64,000 nt of DNA from assembly GCF_031846245.1 (NCBI RefSeq), contig NZ_JAVRIC010000021.1:1-64000 (forward strand). The letters run 5' to 3'. Made by a program: the position numbers and the translations under genes. This document shows, piece by piece, positions 29,392 through 40,210 of this stretch. This stretch comes from Banduia mediterranea. GTDB lineage: Bacteria > Pseudomonadota > Gammaproteobacteria > Nevskiales > Nevskiaceae. Under the pieces are notes generated by a model. That model worked only from the letters and a program-made list of their open reading frames with translations, was not told where the DNA came from and did not search any database. Positions within the stretch are counted from its first letter, which is position 1; each line of letters starts with the position of its first letter.

Positions 29392-29800
29392 CTGAAATAG
29401 AGCGCGCCCCAAGCCACGCCCTGGCCGAGGTCGTTGATCAGCGTACGCAGCGCGGCCACCCGTTTCGTCGCTGACAGCGCCCTGGGCCAGTCCCTCGACC
29501 GATTCGATGGTGTTGTCGGCAGATATTCGCCGGCCTCGCGCAGCGCGGTCGCAAAGTTCACCACGGCGGCCCCTCGGCAGTCGGTGTCGCGACATACGCG
29601 GCGCCACCGGCCGGCAGCCGGCCGCCGCCGTGCGAGACCGTGGCCATCAGCGCGCCGTCGACCGCCCGAGCCTGCGCGCGCCGCGAAGGCTTCGCCAGCG
29701 AGGTGCCCATCAATTCGGCGGACGCACGGAACGCTTCAGGGGGGCACCGATCGGTGGTTGGTCTGCCTGCGTGAATGTCCGGTTCTGCGAGGGGCAGGGT
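29392..29800 (-). pseudogene. Unidentified frameshifted coding relic
   Basis: The minus strand shows protein-like sequence that changes frame. About 29745-29578 reads LMGTSLAKPSRRAQARAVDG, LMATVSHGGGRLPAGG and AAYVATPTAEGP. About 29572-29395 reads VNFATALREAGEYL, and a later part VAALRTLINDLGQGVAWGAL in the same frame. Composition and the continuous sense across the shift suggest a gene end that has decayed. I do not recognise the family. No start codon or ribosome-binding site remains. The icd promoter region overlaps its upstream side. Confidence 0.35.
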
Positions 29801-29861
29801 ATACAATAGCCATCTGCGCATCACGCCAGGCCGATCCCGAATCCGCAAGGAGATAAAGACG

Positions 29862-31619
<1,758 letters not shown>

Positions 31620-31688
31620 GCGGTGTCGACACCGGGCGGCCAGCTCGGGCGCGCAAAACAAGAATATTCTCGTACTCAGGAGTATCAG

Positions 31689-32663
31689 ATGGCCTTGCCC
31701 AAGATTCTGGAAGGCCGGCTCAGCCTGCCGGTGGTATGTTCGCCGATGTTCATCGTCTCCAACCCGGACCTGGTGATCGCGCAGTGCAAGGCCGGCGTCG
31801 TCGGTTCATTTCCGTCACTCAACGCACGCCCCGCCGCGATGTTCGAGCAGTGGCTGCAACGCATCGGCGCCGAGCTCGAGGCGCACAGTCAGGCACATCC
31901 GGAGCAGCCCACCGCGCCGTTCGCCGTCAACCTGATCGTGCATCGGTCCAACGACCGTCTGCTGCATGATCTCGAGCTATGTGTGAAGTACAAGGTGCCG
32001 ATCGTCATCACCTCGCTCGGTGCGCGCAGTGACGTCAACGAGGCGATTCACAGTTACGGCGGCATCGTGCTGCACGACATCATCAATGACCGTTTCGCGC
32101 GCAAGGCGATCGAGAAGGGGGCCGATGGCCTGATTGCCGTCGCTGCCGGCGCCGGTGGGCACGCGGGAACGACTTCGCCATTCGCGCTGGTGCAGGAAAT
32201 TCGCGAATGGTTCGACGGTCCGCTGCTGCTGTCCGGTTGCATTGCCAACGGCCGTTCCGTGCTGGCGGCGCAGGCCATGGGGGCCGATCTGGCCTATATC
32301 GGATCGGCCTTCATCGCGACCGACGAGGCCAACGCGATCGGCGACTACAAGCAGATGGTGGTCGATAGCCACGCAGCGGACATCGTCTACACGAGCCAAT
32401 TCAGCGGAGTGAACGGCAACTACCTGAAACCTTCGATCGCCCGCGCCGGGATGGACCCGGATAACCTGGCCGATGGTGACGCCAGCGCAATGGACTTCGG
32501 TACAGCCGAAGTGAGCGACGGTACGGTCGGCCCCAAGGCCTGGAAGGACATCTGGGGTTGTGGGCAGGGGATTGGAGCGATCAAGGCGATCGAGTCCGTC
32601 GGCCAGCGGGTGGAACGCCTGCTATGCGAGTACCAGGCTGCGCGCCGGGCGCTTTGCGGCTGA
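31689..32663 (+). CDS. Nitronate monooxygenase
   Basis: 324 residues from ATG 31689, with AGGAG six bases upstream. TIM-barrel flavoprotein of the 2-nitropropane dioxygenase family: PVVCSPMFIVSNPDLVIAQC near the start, VNLIVHRSN, ITSLGARSDV, VAAGAGGHAGTTSPFAL (FMN phosphate loop), LLSGCIANGRSVLAAQAMGADLAYIGSAF. It oxidises alkyl nitronates such as propionate 3-nitronate with FMN. The reading frame begins 69 bp after icd, with no terminator between, so co-transcription is possible. Confidence 0.9.
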   Translation: MALPKILEGRLSLPVVCSPMFIVSNPDLVIAQCKAGVVGSFPSLNARPAAMFEQWLQRIGAELEAHSQAHPEQPTAPFAVNLIVHRSNDRLLHDLELCVKYKVPIVITSLGARSDVNEAIHSYGGIVLHDIINDRFARKAIEKGADGLIAVAAGAGGHAGTTSPFALVQEIREWFDGPLLLSGCIANGRSVLAAQAMGADLAYIGSAFIATDEANAIGDYKQMVVDSHAADIVYTSQFSGVNGNYLKPSIARAGMDPDNLADGDASAMDFGTAEVSDGTVGPKAWKDIWGCGQGIGAIKAIESVGQRVERLLCEYQAARRALCG

Positions 32664-32907
32664 GCGCGTTCGGGGCTCGGCTGAACGAGGCGTCGCGAGC
32701 AGCCAGCTGCCCGGCAGCACAGCGCACAGCGTCATGGCCAGCTGCAAGGTGCCGATGCCGGCCAGTCGGATCGTACCGATCTGGGATTTTAGCGTGAATC
32801 ACGCACTGCGTGATGCCGAATTCACCCGCTTTTATGAAAAATTCGGGCCAGAGATTCCGTGGTGCGTCGCAGGTTTGGATGGCTGATCTGTACCCAGAAT
32901 GCAAAGT
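32664..32907 (-). other. Gap between nitronate monooxygenase and tRNA-Arg
   Basis: The minus strand, about 32785-32670, reads IRLAGIGTLQLAMTLCAVLP and GSWLLATPRSAEPRTRSA, a hydrophobic stretch like the end of a small membrane protein, without a start. The family is not recognised. Nothing else is visible. Confidence 0.2.
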
Positions 32908-32983
32908 TGGCGCCCCGGGTAGGAATCGAACCTACGACCCTCTTCTTAGGAGGAAGATGCTCTATCCACTGAGCTACCGAGGC
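32908..32983 (-). tRNA. tRNA-Arg (anticodon CCU)
   Basis: 76 nt with encoded CCA. Acceptor GCCTCGG/CCGGGGC, D-arm GCTC-AGTGGATA-GAGC, anticodon loop CTCCTAA (anticodon CCT), T-arm GTAGG-TTCGATT-CCTAC, discriminator G. It reads the rare AGG codon. A broken integrase gene ends eight bases upstream of its 5' end, so this locus has served, or lies beside, an integration site. Confidence 0.95.
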
Positions 32984-32990
32984 GCAGATC

Positions 32991-33386
32991 ATTGCATCTG
33001 CCGGAGCAACCGCAATTCCTTGAGGACTGCGGCGAACTGGACCTCCAGCGACGCATTGTCGGCCGACTGAAGGGCTAGCCGGTGCATTTTAAGCGCAATC
33101 TGTTCGACACGCAGCTGTGTGTACCGCTTCAACAGCGGTCCTCTCGGTACTGGCCAATCAGCTCAGGCGTAAGGACGGCGAGCGGGATGTTCCCCATTTC
33201 GCGGTTCAGGGGGCCGGCGCAGCTCTTGGCGGCACCGGGCGAACCAAGGCTTGGCGCGACCTCTGCCATGTAACGATCAATGATCACGCCAAGTGTCGCC
33301 TTCATTCGAGCGCTCCTCACCGGACAGGTCAGCGCCGAGTTCAATGAGACGTTCCTGCTCCGCTACCCAGCGCTGTCCAGCGTTTC
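32991..33386 (-). pseudogene. Phage-type tyrosine integrase, 3' part, broken and with internal deletion
   Basis: Reading leftward from the IS end: RNAGQRWVAEQERLIELGAD (about 33382-33320), then in another frame TLGVIIDRYMAEVAP and IPLAVLTPELIGQYREDR (about 33300-33165), the SAM-like core-binding domain. The next frame gives RYTQLRVEQIALKMHRLA (about 33150-33100), like an integrase C-terminus after the catalytic tyrosine, ending at a TGA next to tRNA-Arg. The catalytic centre (Arg, HxxR) is missing. The N-terminal strand lies on the other side of the IS630 element at 34640-34760. Confidence 0.62.
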
Positions 33387-34639
33387 TAGTAGTTAGATTC
33401 GCTAAAACATTTACGCAAATGCCTTTTGGTGTGATCATTTGCATCCAGGCACATGGGTACCTGGAGGGTGTGATGGCACGCAAGACAAGTCGAGCGGCAT
33501 TGCGAATGTCCGATGAGGAGCGCAGGGAGCTGGAGCGTTTGGCACAGTCGCGCACCGCGGCGCGACGAGAAGTGGAACGGGCGGGGATCTTGTTGGCCTA
33601 TGCCGACGGCCGAGGGATCACCGAGATCGAGCGGTCCCTGCACGTCAGTCGTCCGACGATCTACAAATGCGTGGACAAGGCGCTCGCAGCGGGCGTCGCG
33701 TCGGGACTCAAGGACCGTTATCACCGTCCGCGCGAGGCGGTCATTACGGAGAATGCCAAGGCCTGGGTGACCCATCTAGATTGCCGCAAGCCGGTGGAAT
33801 TGGGCTTGGCCGCAGAACTGTGGACGTTGAGCGAGTTGGCGCGTTACACGCGCGAGCATGCGCCAGCGGCGGGACACGCGTGCTTGGCGCAGGCGGGCAA
33901 GGCAACGATCTGGAGAATCCTCAACGCGCAGGTGGTCAAGCCGCATCGCATCCGGTACTACCTGGAGCAACGGGATCCGGCGTTCGAAGAAAAGATGCGC
34001 GAGGTTCTCTTGGTGTATCAGGACGTGGCGCTGCAGAACGCGCAGGCTGCTGGCCCGAGCCCACCGGCGGTGATCACCGTGAGTCTGGACGAAAAGCCCG
34101 GAGTACAGGCCATTGAGAACACGGCGCCCGATCTGCCGCCCAAGCCGCGAGCCTACGCGGCGTGGAGCCGAGACCACGAGTACGTCCGTCATGGGACGCT
34201 GTCGATCCTGGCCGCTCTGGATCTGCATGACGGCCACATCATCGCGCAGGTCCATCCGCGCCATCGCTCTCGCGAGCACATCTGTCTGCTCAAGGAGCTC
34301 GATGCCTACTACCCGGCTGCGTGCACGATCCGCGTGATTCTGGACAATCACTCGTCGCACATCTCGAAGGAGACCATGGCCTATCTGGCCACGCGTCCCG
34401 GCCGCTTTGTCTATGTGCATACGCCCAAGCATGGCTCGTGGCTCAACCTGATCGAGATGAGCTTCTCGAAAATGGCGCGCAGCTTCCTGCGTCGCATCCG
34501 CGTGCGCTCGCGCGACGAACTCAAGGAGCGCATCCTCAAGGGCATTGCCGAAATGAACGCAGCGCCAACCGTGATGCGCTGGAAGAAGTTCGACCTCGGG
34601 CTGACGTAATTGTCAACGTATTAGTGAATCGAAATACTA
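33387..34639 (+). mobile_element. IS630-family insertion sequence with TA target duplication
   Basis: The element is 33389-34637 (1,249 bp). Its ends are inverted repeats: left GTAGTTAGATTCGCTAAAAC and right (complement) GTATTTCGATTCACTAATAC; 20 of the first 26 positions match. Both sides are flanked by TA inside CTAG (33386-33389 and 34637-34640), the expected IS630 target duplication. It carries one complete transposase. It is inserted inside the integrase gene: the coding sense runs from FKT on the right to RNAGQRW on the left. Confidence 0.9.
33473..34609 (+). CDS. IS630-family transposase
   Basis: 378 residues from ATG 33473, with GGAGGG just upstream. An N-terminal helix-turn-helix (GITEIERSLHVSRPTIYKCVDK, 48-69) binds the ends. 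The DDE catalytic set is D206 (SLDEKPG), D291 (ILDNHSSH) and E328 (GSWLNLIE). Length is complete for the family and no frameshift is needed. The upstream part of the open frame, before 33473, is integrase antisense and is not part of the gene. A related, truncated copy is at 56783-57103. Confidence 0.93.
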   Translation: MARKTSRAALRMSDEERRELERLAQSRTAARREVERAGILLAYADGRGITEIERSLHVSRPTIYKCVDKALAAGVASGLKDRYHRPREAVITENAKAWVTHLDCRKPVELGLAAELWTLSELARYTREHAPAAGHACLAQAGKATIWRILNAQVVKPHRIRYYLEQRDPAFEEKMREVLLVYQDVALQNAQAAGPSPPAVITVSLDEKPGVQAIENTAPDLPPKPRAYAAWSRDHEYVRHGTLSILAALDLHDGHIIAQVHPRHRSREHICLLKELDAYYPAACTIRVILDNHSSHISKETMAYLATRPGRFVYVHTPKHGSWLNLIEMSFSKMARSFLRRIRVRSRDELKERILKGIAEMNAAPTVMRWKKFDLGLT

Positions 34640-34765
34640 GGTCTTGAAGGAGCACGTGACCCTGCGGCCATCGGGCAGAGTGATGCGAAAGTCGTGGCGC
34701 ACTTGCTTGAGGGCCCGCTCGCGTCTATCGGGCTCTTGTGCAGTTGTATGAGGTAGAAAAGGGAT
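34640..34765 (-). pseudogene. Phage-type integrase, 5' part, cut off by IS630
   Basis: The minus strand reads ERALKQVRHDFRITLPDGR then RVTCSFKT up to the IS end. The pattern of a DGRRVTxxFxT strand followed by AQRWVAEQE is the usual N-terminal region of tyrosine integrases, and the continuation (RNAGQRW) lies just beyond the other IS end at 33386. No start codon is obvious; the frame can be followed up to about 34780. Confidence 0.6.
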
Positions 34766-34827
34766 AGCCGCCCGACGCAAGTCCTTGTAAAACGAAGGTC
34801 GTCTAAGCTTTCGAGTACAGGGAACAA

Positions 34828-35440
34828 ATGAGAGCGACTATCCCAGCGGGGATTGTTGGGCTGCGTGGCCAAGTGGTCAATGCGGTGACCGTGGAAAGTG
34901 ACGGTGTGATCGGCGTGTCGTGCCGGCGCGATGGGCGGTTCGCGCCGGTCGATGCGGTGACGGGCCATCGAGGTCGACCGAATCGCTGGCGGCATCGGCG
35001 GGTGTGGGACGTGCCGATGTTCGGCCGTCGGGTGGCGCTGGACATTGAGTACCTGGAGATTGTCATCGGCGCCCGCGACCGGCGCGTGGAGCGTCTGGAC
35101 TTCGTCGAAGCCGGCGCCCGGTACACCCGGCGGCTGGCGGAGCTGGTGAGCGCACTGTGTCGTCACCTGCCGATCAGTGCGGTGTCCCGCTGGACGGGAC
35201 TGGCGTGGCGGACCGTCAAGGACATGGACCGCGCGCATCTGAAAGCCACGCTGCCGGTGCTGCATCCTCGGGACATTGTCGGCGTGCGTCTGCTGGGCGT
35301 CGACGAAGTGGCCCGCGCCAAGGGACATGACTACGTCACCGTGGTCTATGACCTTGAATCCGGCGCCTTGCTGTGGGTCGGCGACGGGCGCACCGCTGAC
35401 ACCTTGAGCCAGTTCCTCGCCGAATTGTCCGAAGACACCG
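34828..35440 (+). pseudogene. ISL3-family transposase, 3'-truncated
   Basis: From ATG 34828 about 205 residues resemble ISL3 transposases: GHRGRPNRWRHRRVWDVPMF at the start region, ISAVSRWTGLAWRTVKDMD (HTH), then GVDEVARAKGHDYVTVVYDL and GRTADTLSQFLAEL, the first part of the DDE domain. After about 35440 the family sequence stops and the open frame continues as unrelated sequence into ssrA. About half of the roughly 400-residue protein, including the later catalytic residues, is gone. It borders the integrase relic and ssrA. Confidence 0.8.
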
Positions 35441-35570
35441 CCGCTGGCGGAGCGAGGAATGGCGAGGAGAGAGTGGAATGTGGCCGGGAACGGCCAATTC
35501 GGGCGGCAGGCGAAGTCCGCAGGCTTCCGCAGGAACCCCCAACAACACGCGGGAACCGGCGCAAACAGGC

Positions 35571-35602
35571 AAAAAAAGCCCCAACTGATAACAGTTGGGG
35601 CT
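35571..35602 (-). terminator. Rho-independent terminator of ssrA
   Basis: AGCCCCAACTG (35577-35587) / CAGTTGGGGCT (35592-35602), an 11-bp perfect stem with a 4-base loop, followed on the minus strand by seven Ts. It begins seven bases after the tmRNA CCA end. Confidence 0.95.
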
Positions 35603-35609
35603 CCAGTAT

Positions 35610-35969
35610 TGGTGGAGGCGGCGGGAATCGAACCCGCGTCCGACAATCTTCCACCCTCGGCTCTACATGCTTAGCTCAGTCCTTGATTGTCGGCACCGAC
35701 TACCCGACGAGCAGGGAACGACGGCGCTTAGCTCCTTAGGGTTTTAGTGGATCGGCCAAGAGCGGACGTCACCACGATCTGATCTGAGTCGACGCCTGGG
35801 TCCGGTGGGATCAGCACCAGCCGGTCAGACGCTCACCGCTATTTAGGCAGCGAGGGCGTAGTTGGAGTCGTTCGCAACTAGCTTAGGTTACGGAAAAGTT
35901 TTACGAGGATTACCGTACCTCGGCATGCACCTTGGATTTCGTGATCACCGTCGAGCCCAGATCGCCCCC
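35610..35969 (-). ncRNA. ssrA: tmRNA (trans-translation RNA)
   Basis: 360 nt. The tRNA-like ends pair as GGGGGCG with CGCCTCC, followed by A-CCA (35612-35610), with the T-arm GGGTTCGATTCCC. The tag reading frame is at 35875-35843 and encodes ANDSNYALAA followed by TAA, the proteobacterial tag with Ser where E. coli has Glu. It rescues stalled ribosomes with SmpB. The 3' end is a frequent integration target; accessory DNA lies downstream of it here, and a 20-bp copy of its T-arm occurs at 54382. Confidence 0.97.
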
Positions 35970-36024
35970 AAGTACGTTCTAAGACTACCACATGACAGCA
36001 TAGGTTCCCTGAATGTCCGGCTTC

Positions 36025-37617
36025 TCAGCCGCGCCCGGGCAGTATCGTGGCGCTCGCGCCGGGCGTGGTTTCCGGATAGTCCAGGGTGTAGTGCAGGCCG
36101 CGTGATTCGGTGCGCGACAGCGCGGAGCGCACGATCAGATCGGCGACCACGAGCAGGTTGCGCAGTTCCAGTAGATTCGGGCTGATGTGGTAGTTGCCGT
36201 AGTACTCCTCGACCTCGCCACGCAGCAGGTCGACCCTGCGCAGGGCGCGCTGCAGGCGCTTGTTGCTGCGCACGATGCCGACGTAGTCCCACATGAAGCG
36301 GCGGATTTCCTGCCAGTTGTGCGCCACCACCACATCCTCGTCGGAATCGGTGACTTGCGAGTCGTCCCAGGGATGCAGTGATTCGGGCCAGCCTTGGGCG
36401 GGCAGGCGTTCGTGAATATCGGCCGCAGCTGCTTCGGCGAACGCCAGGCATTCGAGCAGTGAATTGGAGGCCATGCGATTGGCGCCGTGCAGGCCGGTGC
36501 AGGCGACTTCACCAATGGCGTAGAGGCCGTCGATATCGGTGCGCGCCCGCAGGTCGGTCAGTACGCCGCCGCAGGTGTAGTGTGCGGCCGGGACGACCGG
36601 GATCCATTCGGTGGTGATGTCGATGCCCAGTTCCAGGCAGTGTGCATGAATCGAAGGGAAGTGGCTGCGAATGAATTCGGCGGGGCGGTGAGTGATGTCC
36701 AGGTAGACGTGGTCGGCACCGAGCCGCTTCATTTCGTGGTCGATCGCGCGCGCCACGATATCGCGCGGAGCGAGTTCGGCGCGTGCGTCGAATTCGTCCA
36801 TGAAGCGGCTGCCGTCCGGGCGGCGCAGTACCGCGCCTTCGCCGCGCAAGGCCTCGGAAATCAGGAACGACCTTGATTCTTCGTGGAACAGGATCGTGGG
36901 GTGGAATTGCATGAATTCCATGTTGCTGATGCGGCAGCCGGCCCGCCAGGCCATGGCGATGCCGTCTCCGGAGGCGCCGTTGGGGTTGCTCGAATACAGG
37001 TAGACCATGTTGGCGCCACCGGTGGCGAGCGCCACGTCCTTGGCGGCGACGGCCTCGACTTCGCCACGTTCGATGTCGAGCAGATAGGCGCCGAGCACGC
37101 GCTGGCCCTGCGCGTCGATGATCAGGTCCACCGCCATGCATTGCTCACGCACATGGATGTTGGGGTGAGCGGCCACCATTGCTGACAGCGTGGTTTCCAC
37201 GGCGCGGCCCGTGGCATCGGCGGCATGGACCACGCGGCGGTGCGAGTGCCCGCCCTCGCGGGTGAGGTGCAGCCGCGTCTGCGCGGGATCGTCCTCGTCG
37301 CGCGTGAAGTCCACACCGCGATTGATCAGCCATTCGATGCTGGCGGGCCCGCGGTCGACGGTGAAGCGAACCGCAGCTTCGTCGCACAGGCCGGCGCCGG
37401 CGATGAGGGTGTCCTCGACATGCGACTCCAGCGAGTCGGTTTCGTCGAGAACCGCGGAAATGCCGCCCTGAGCCCACAAAGTGGAGCCGCTTTCCAGTGG
37501 TCCCTTGGACGCCAAAGTGACACGATGGCCGAAGTCGGCCAGGCGCAGGGCAAGCGACAGCCCGGCAGCGCCGCTGCCGAGGATCAGGACTTCCGGCGAC
37601 TCAGGTCTTTGATTCAT
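36025..37617 (-). CDS. nadB: L-aspartate oxidase
   Basis: 530 residues from ATG 37617. FAD-dependent oxidation of aspartate to iminoaspartate, the first step to quinolinate and NAD. FAD loop [92 protein letters not shown] and [19 protein letters not shown] are conserved. It lies divergent to rpoE, as in E. coli. Works with nadC at 26095. Confidence 0.96.
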   Translation of the reverse strand: MNQRPESPEVLILGSGAAGLSLALRLADFGHRVTLASKGPLESGSTLWAQGGISAVLDETDSLESHVEDTLIAGAGLCDEAAVRFTVDRGPASIEWLINRGVDFTRDEDDPAQTRLHLTREGGHSHRRVVHAADATGRAVETTLSAMVAAHPNIHVREQCMAVDLIIDAQGQRVLGAYLLDIERGEVEAVAAKDVALATGGANMVYLYSSNPNGASGDGIAMAWRAGCRISNMEFMQFHPTILFHEESRSFLISEALRGEGAVLRRPDGSRFMDEFDARAELAPRDIVARAIDHEMKRLGADHVYLDITHRPAEFIRSHFPSIHAHCLELGIDITTEWIPVVPAAHYTCGGVLTDLRARTDIDGLYAIGEVACTGLHGANRMASNSLLECLAFAEAAAADIHERLPAQGWPESLHPWDDSQVTDSDEDVVVAHNWQEIRRFMWDYVGIVRSNKRLQRALRRVDLLRGEVEEYYGNYHISPNLLELRNLLVVADLIVRSALSRTESRGLHYTLDYPETTPGASATILPGRG

Positions 37618-37778
37618 TTCCGATTCGGGCGCCGCACGCACCGGCTTGTTAAACTCCGCGCGCTTGCGGTCGCCGACGGGTGGATGTGCGGCAAAGCAAG
37701 TGTAACGATTCCGACATATGCGCGGGTGCCCGGTCGCGCCGGTCGCCGGGCAATCCTAGATGCGGCGATGCGGCGGCG

Positions 37779-38375
37779 ATGAGCGACGATCAGATCGATC
37801 AACAATTGGTGGCGAAAGTGCAGGCGGGCGACAAGCGCGCTTTCGACGTGCTCGTTCGCAAGTATCAGAACAAGGTCATTCAATTGGTCACCCGCCTGGT
37901 TGGCGATGCCGATTCCATGGACGTGGCCCAGGAAAGCTTCATCAAGGCCTACCGGGCGATCAACGGTTTTCGCGGACAGTCTGCGTTCTACACCTGGCTC
38001 TACCGCATCGCGATCAACACTTCGAAGAATCATCTGGTATCGCGCAATCGTCGTCCCGCGCTGCAGGACATCGATGTTCAGGACGCGGAACTTTACGGGC
38101 ATACCGAACATCTGAGCGACGTCGATACGCCGGAGGCGCAGTTGCTCACCGAAGAAATCAAGAGCCAGGTGGCCGAATCCATCGCCAAGCTGCCGGCGGA
38201 TCTGCGTCAGGCGGTCACGCTGCGCGAACTCGAAGGGCTCAGCTACGAGGAGATCGCGGAGGTCATGGACTGCCCGATCGGCACCGTGCGCTCCCGCATT
38301 TTCAGGGCGCGGGCGGCGATTGATGCCGCTATCGCACCATTGCTCGATCACGTACCGGAGCGCTCACAGCCATGA
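37779..38375 (+). CDS. rpoE: Envelope-stress sigma factor RpoE (AlgU)
   Basis: 198 residues from ATG 37779. ECF sigma factor with region 2 (DVLVRKYQNKVIQLVTRLVG, DVAQESFIKAYRAINGFRGQ, FYTWLYRIAINTSKNHLV) and region 4 (LRELEGLSYEEIAEVMDCPI, GTVRSRIFRAR). Near-identical in pattern to E. coli RpoE and Pseudomonas AlgU. Regulated by RseA/RseB encoded next. A longer frame upstream is rejected because the AlgU-like start is MSDDQIDQQL. Confidence 0.96.
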   Translation: MSDDQIDQQLVAKVQAGDKRAFDVLVRKYQNKVIQLVTRLVGDADSMDVAQESFIKAYRAINGFRGQSAFYTWLYRIAINTSKNHLVSRNRRPALQDIDVQDAELYGHTEHLSDVDTPEAQLLTEEIKSQVAESIAKLPADLRQAVTLRELEGLSYEEIAEVMDCPIGTVRSRIFRARAAIDAAIAPLLDHVPERSQP

Positions 38376-38481
38376 TTTTCGAGCGGTTATTTTCCGCGTT
38401 TGGGGAACTTTCTTTACGTTCCGTGGTTTATGTTGGCAACATGGCGCCACAGTCGGCGCCCCCGGCATTCAGGTAGCAGGT
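38376..38481 (+). promoter_or_regulatory. rpoE-rseA gap with a possible sigma-E -35 element
   Basis: A 106-bp gap separates rpoE and rseA. GGAACTT at 38404-38410 matches the sigma-E -35 consensus; a -10 at 16 bp spacing is poor (TTTATG). A separate promoter for the anti-sigma genes is possible. Confidence 0.3.
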
Positions 38482-39165
38482 ATGTCCGAAGAACTGGTTT
38501 CCGCGTTACTGGACGGCGAATGCGACGATCATGAGATCGAACGCGCATTGGCTGCATTCGAACGCGACGAGGCCGCGCGCGCTGGTTTCAGTCGCATGCA
38601 ATACGTACGGGATGCGTCGCGCGGTGTCGTGGCAGCATTCGATCCTTCGTTTGCCGATCGGGTCATGCTCGCCATCGGTGATGAGATCCCGGATGGCGGA
38701 CATGGCTTGTCTGGCGGCGTATCTGGCAACGTCGTGCCCTTGCGCCGCCGTCGACCGGTCTGGGTGCAGGCCTCCGGCTTCGCCGTCGCCGCCAGCGTGG
38801 TGGCGGCTGTGGTGGTCGGTGTGATGGTCAACGGCCCCGAACTCGGTGAAGTACAGATCGCCAGTCAGAACGACGACAGCTATGTTTCGCCGGTGGCGAT
38901 GTCTGCGCCAGCGACCGTAGCGCCGGCGACCGTAGCCAACGGCGCCACGGTGCAAACGGTGGCGACGGTGCCGCAGACCTCGCCGGCCATGACGCGTCAG
39001 GCCGCGCAGTTGCGCTGGGCCCAGATCGAGGATGCTCAGGCGCGTCAGCTCAACAACTATCTGATCGATTACAGCAATTACCGGTCGGTGCAGGGGGTGG
39101 GGGGTACCCTTGGCTACGCCCGGTTTGCCGCGCATACCGCCGACTACCGGTCGCAGGAAGACTGA
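38482..39165 (+). CDS. rseA: Anti-sigma-E factor RseA (MucA-like)
   Basis: 227 residues from ATG 38482. The N-terminal cytoplasmic domain (MSEELVSALLDGECDDHEIE) binds RpoE, a single membrane span lies at about 94-116, and a periplasmic tail contains an Ala/Thr/Val-rich linker (SAPATVAPATVANGATVQTV) and QARQLNNYLIDYSNYRS, the MucA-like end recognised by RseB and proteases. The tail motif RSVQGVGGTLGYARFAAH is typical of the MucA type. It follows rpoE and is 4 bp before rseB. Confidence 0.92.
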   Translation: MSEELVSALLDGECDDHEIERALAAFERDEAARAGFSRMQYVRDASRGVVAAFDPSFADRVMLAIGDEIPDGGHGLSGGVSGNVVPLRRRRPVWVQASGFAVAASVVAAVVVGVMVNGPELGEVQIASQNDDSYVSPVAMSAPATVAPATVANGATVQTVATVPQTSPAMTRQAAQLRWAQIEDAQARQLNNYLIDYSNYRSVQGVGGTLGYARFAAHTADYRSQED

Positions 39166-39169
39166 TCCG

Positions 39170-40210
39170 ATGCTGAGGGGACGCCGGTGGGCCGTGGCCT
39201 GCTGCCTGTTTGCGTGGTGCGGCCAGGCGGCGATGGCGGCGGAGTCCGATAGCGCTCTGCCGGCCAAGCAGAAGGACGTGAGCGAGGACGTGGCGGCCGA
39301 TTGGCTGACGCGTATGAGCGAATCGGCACGGCAAGCCAATTATCAGGGCGTGGTCGTCTATCGCAGCGGTGAAGTGCTCGAATCCCTGCATGTGGTCCAT
39401 GGTTTCGATGGCGGCACGGTGCGGGAACGCCTGGTCTCCATGTCGGGTGAGCCGCGTGAAATCCTGCGTGAGGATGACGAGGTCACCTGCATACTGCCGC
39501 GCGAGAAGAAGATCACGGTGGACTTTCGAAGCAAGGCCACGGGTCTGTTCCCCAGCCTGCCGCGCGAAACCATCAATCAACTGCGCGCGTACTACGAATT
39601 CAACGTGATCGGCCGCATGCGCATCGCGGATCATCAGTGTCGCGGTGTCCGTATCCAGCCCAAGGATGCCTACCGTTACGGTTATGAATTCTGGGTCGAT
39701 GAGACCACCGGTGTGCCGCTGAAACTGTCCTTGCTGGACGAAGACGGCCGCGTGCTGGAACAGTTGATGTTCACCGAGGTCACGTTCCCCAAGACCATCG
39801 CCGCCGAAGACTTCCAGACCACCCAGGATCTCAGCGGCTTCCAGAAAGTCACGCAACGCGTTTCCGCCAGGCCGCCGAGCGCGGTTGCGGCATGGATCGT
39901 CGATCAGGTTCCTCCTGGTTTCCGTCTGATGACGCGCGATCTGCGCCAGATGCGCGGCGATAACGATGTCGTCGAGCACTTGTTGTTCTCGGATGGCTTG
40001 TCGGCGGTTTCGATTTACGCGGCGGTCACCTCCTCCTCCGATGGCAAGGCGTTCGAGGGTGTGTCGCATATGGGCGCGGTCAACGCGTTTGGCCGTATGC
40101 TCGGCACGCATCATTTGACGGTGGTCGGCGAAGTGCCGCAGGCTACCGTGAAAATGATCGGGGGCGCGGTGCGCGCCGCCCCAGCCGATACGCAAACAGC
40201 CTCGCCGTGA
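39170..40210 (+). CDS. rseB: Sigma-E regulatory protein RseB (MucB-like)
   Basis: 346 residues from ATG 39170. A signal peptide (to about AMAAE, residue 24) exports it to the periplasm. The lipoprotein-carrier-like first domain (NYQGVVVYRSGEVLESLHVV, EILREDDEVTCILPREKK) and the smaller C-terminal domain are both complete. It binds RseA and shields it from DegS; released by misfolded lipoprotein or LPS signals. Overlaps rseC by 4 bp. Confidence 0.93.
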   Translation: MLRGRRWAVACCLFAWCGQAAMAAESDSALPAKQKDVSEDVAADWLTRMSESARQANYQGVVVYRSGEVLESLHVVHGFDGGTVRERLVSMSGEPREILREDDEVTCILPREKKITVDFRSKATGLFPSLPRETINQLRAYYEFNVIGRMRIADHQCRGVRIQPKDAYRYGYEFWVDETTGVPLKLSLLDEDGRVLEQLMFTEVTFPKTIAAEDFQTTQDLSGFQKVTQRVSARPPSAVAAWIVDQVPPGFRLMTRDLRQMRGDNDVVEHLLFSDGLSAVSIYAAVTSSSDGKAFEGVSHMGAVNAFGRMLGTHHLTVVGEVPQATVKMIGGAVRAAPADTQTASP

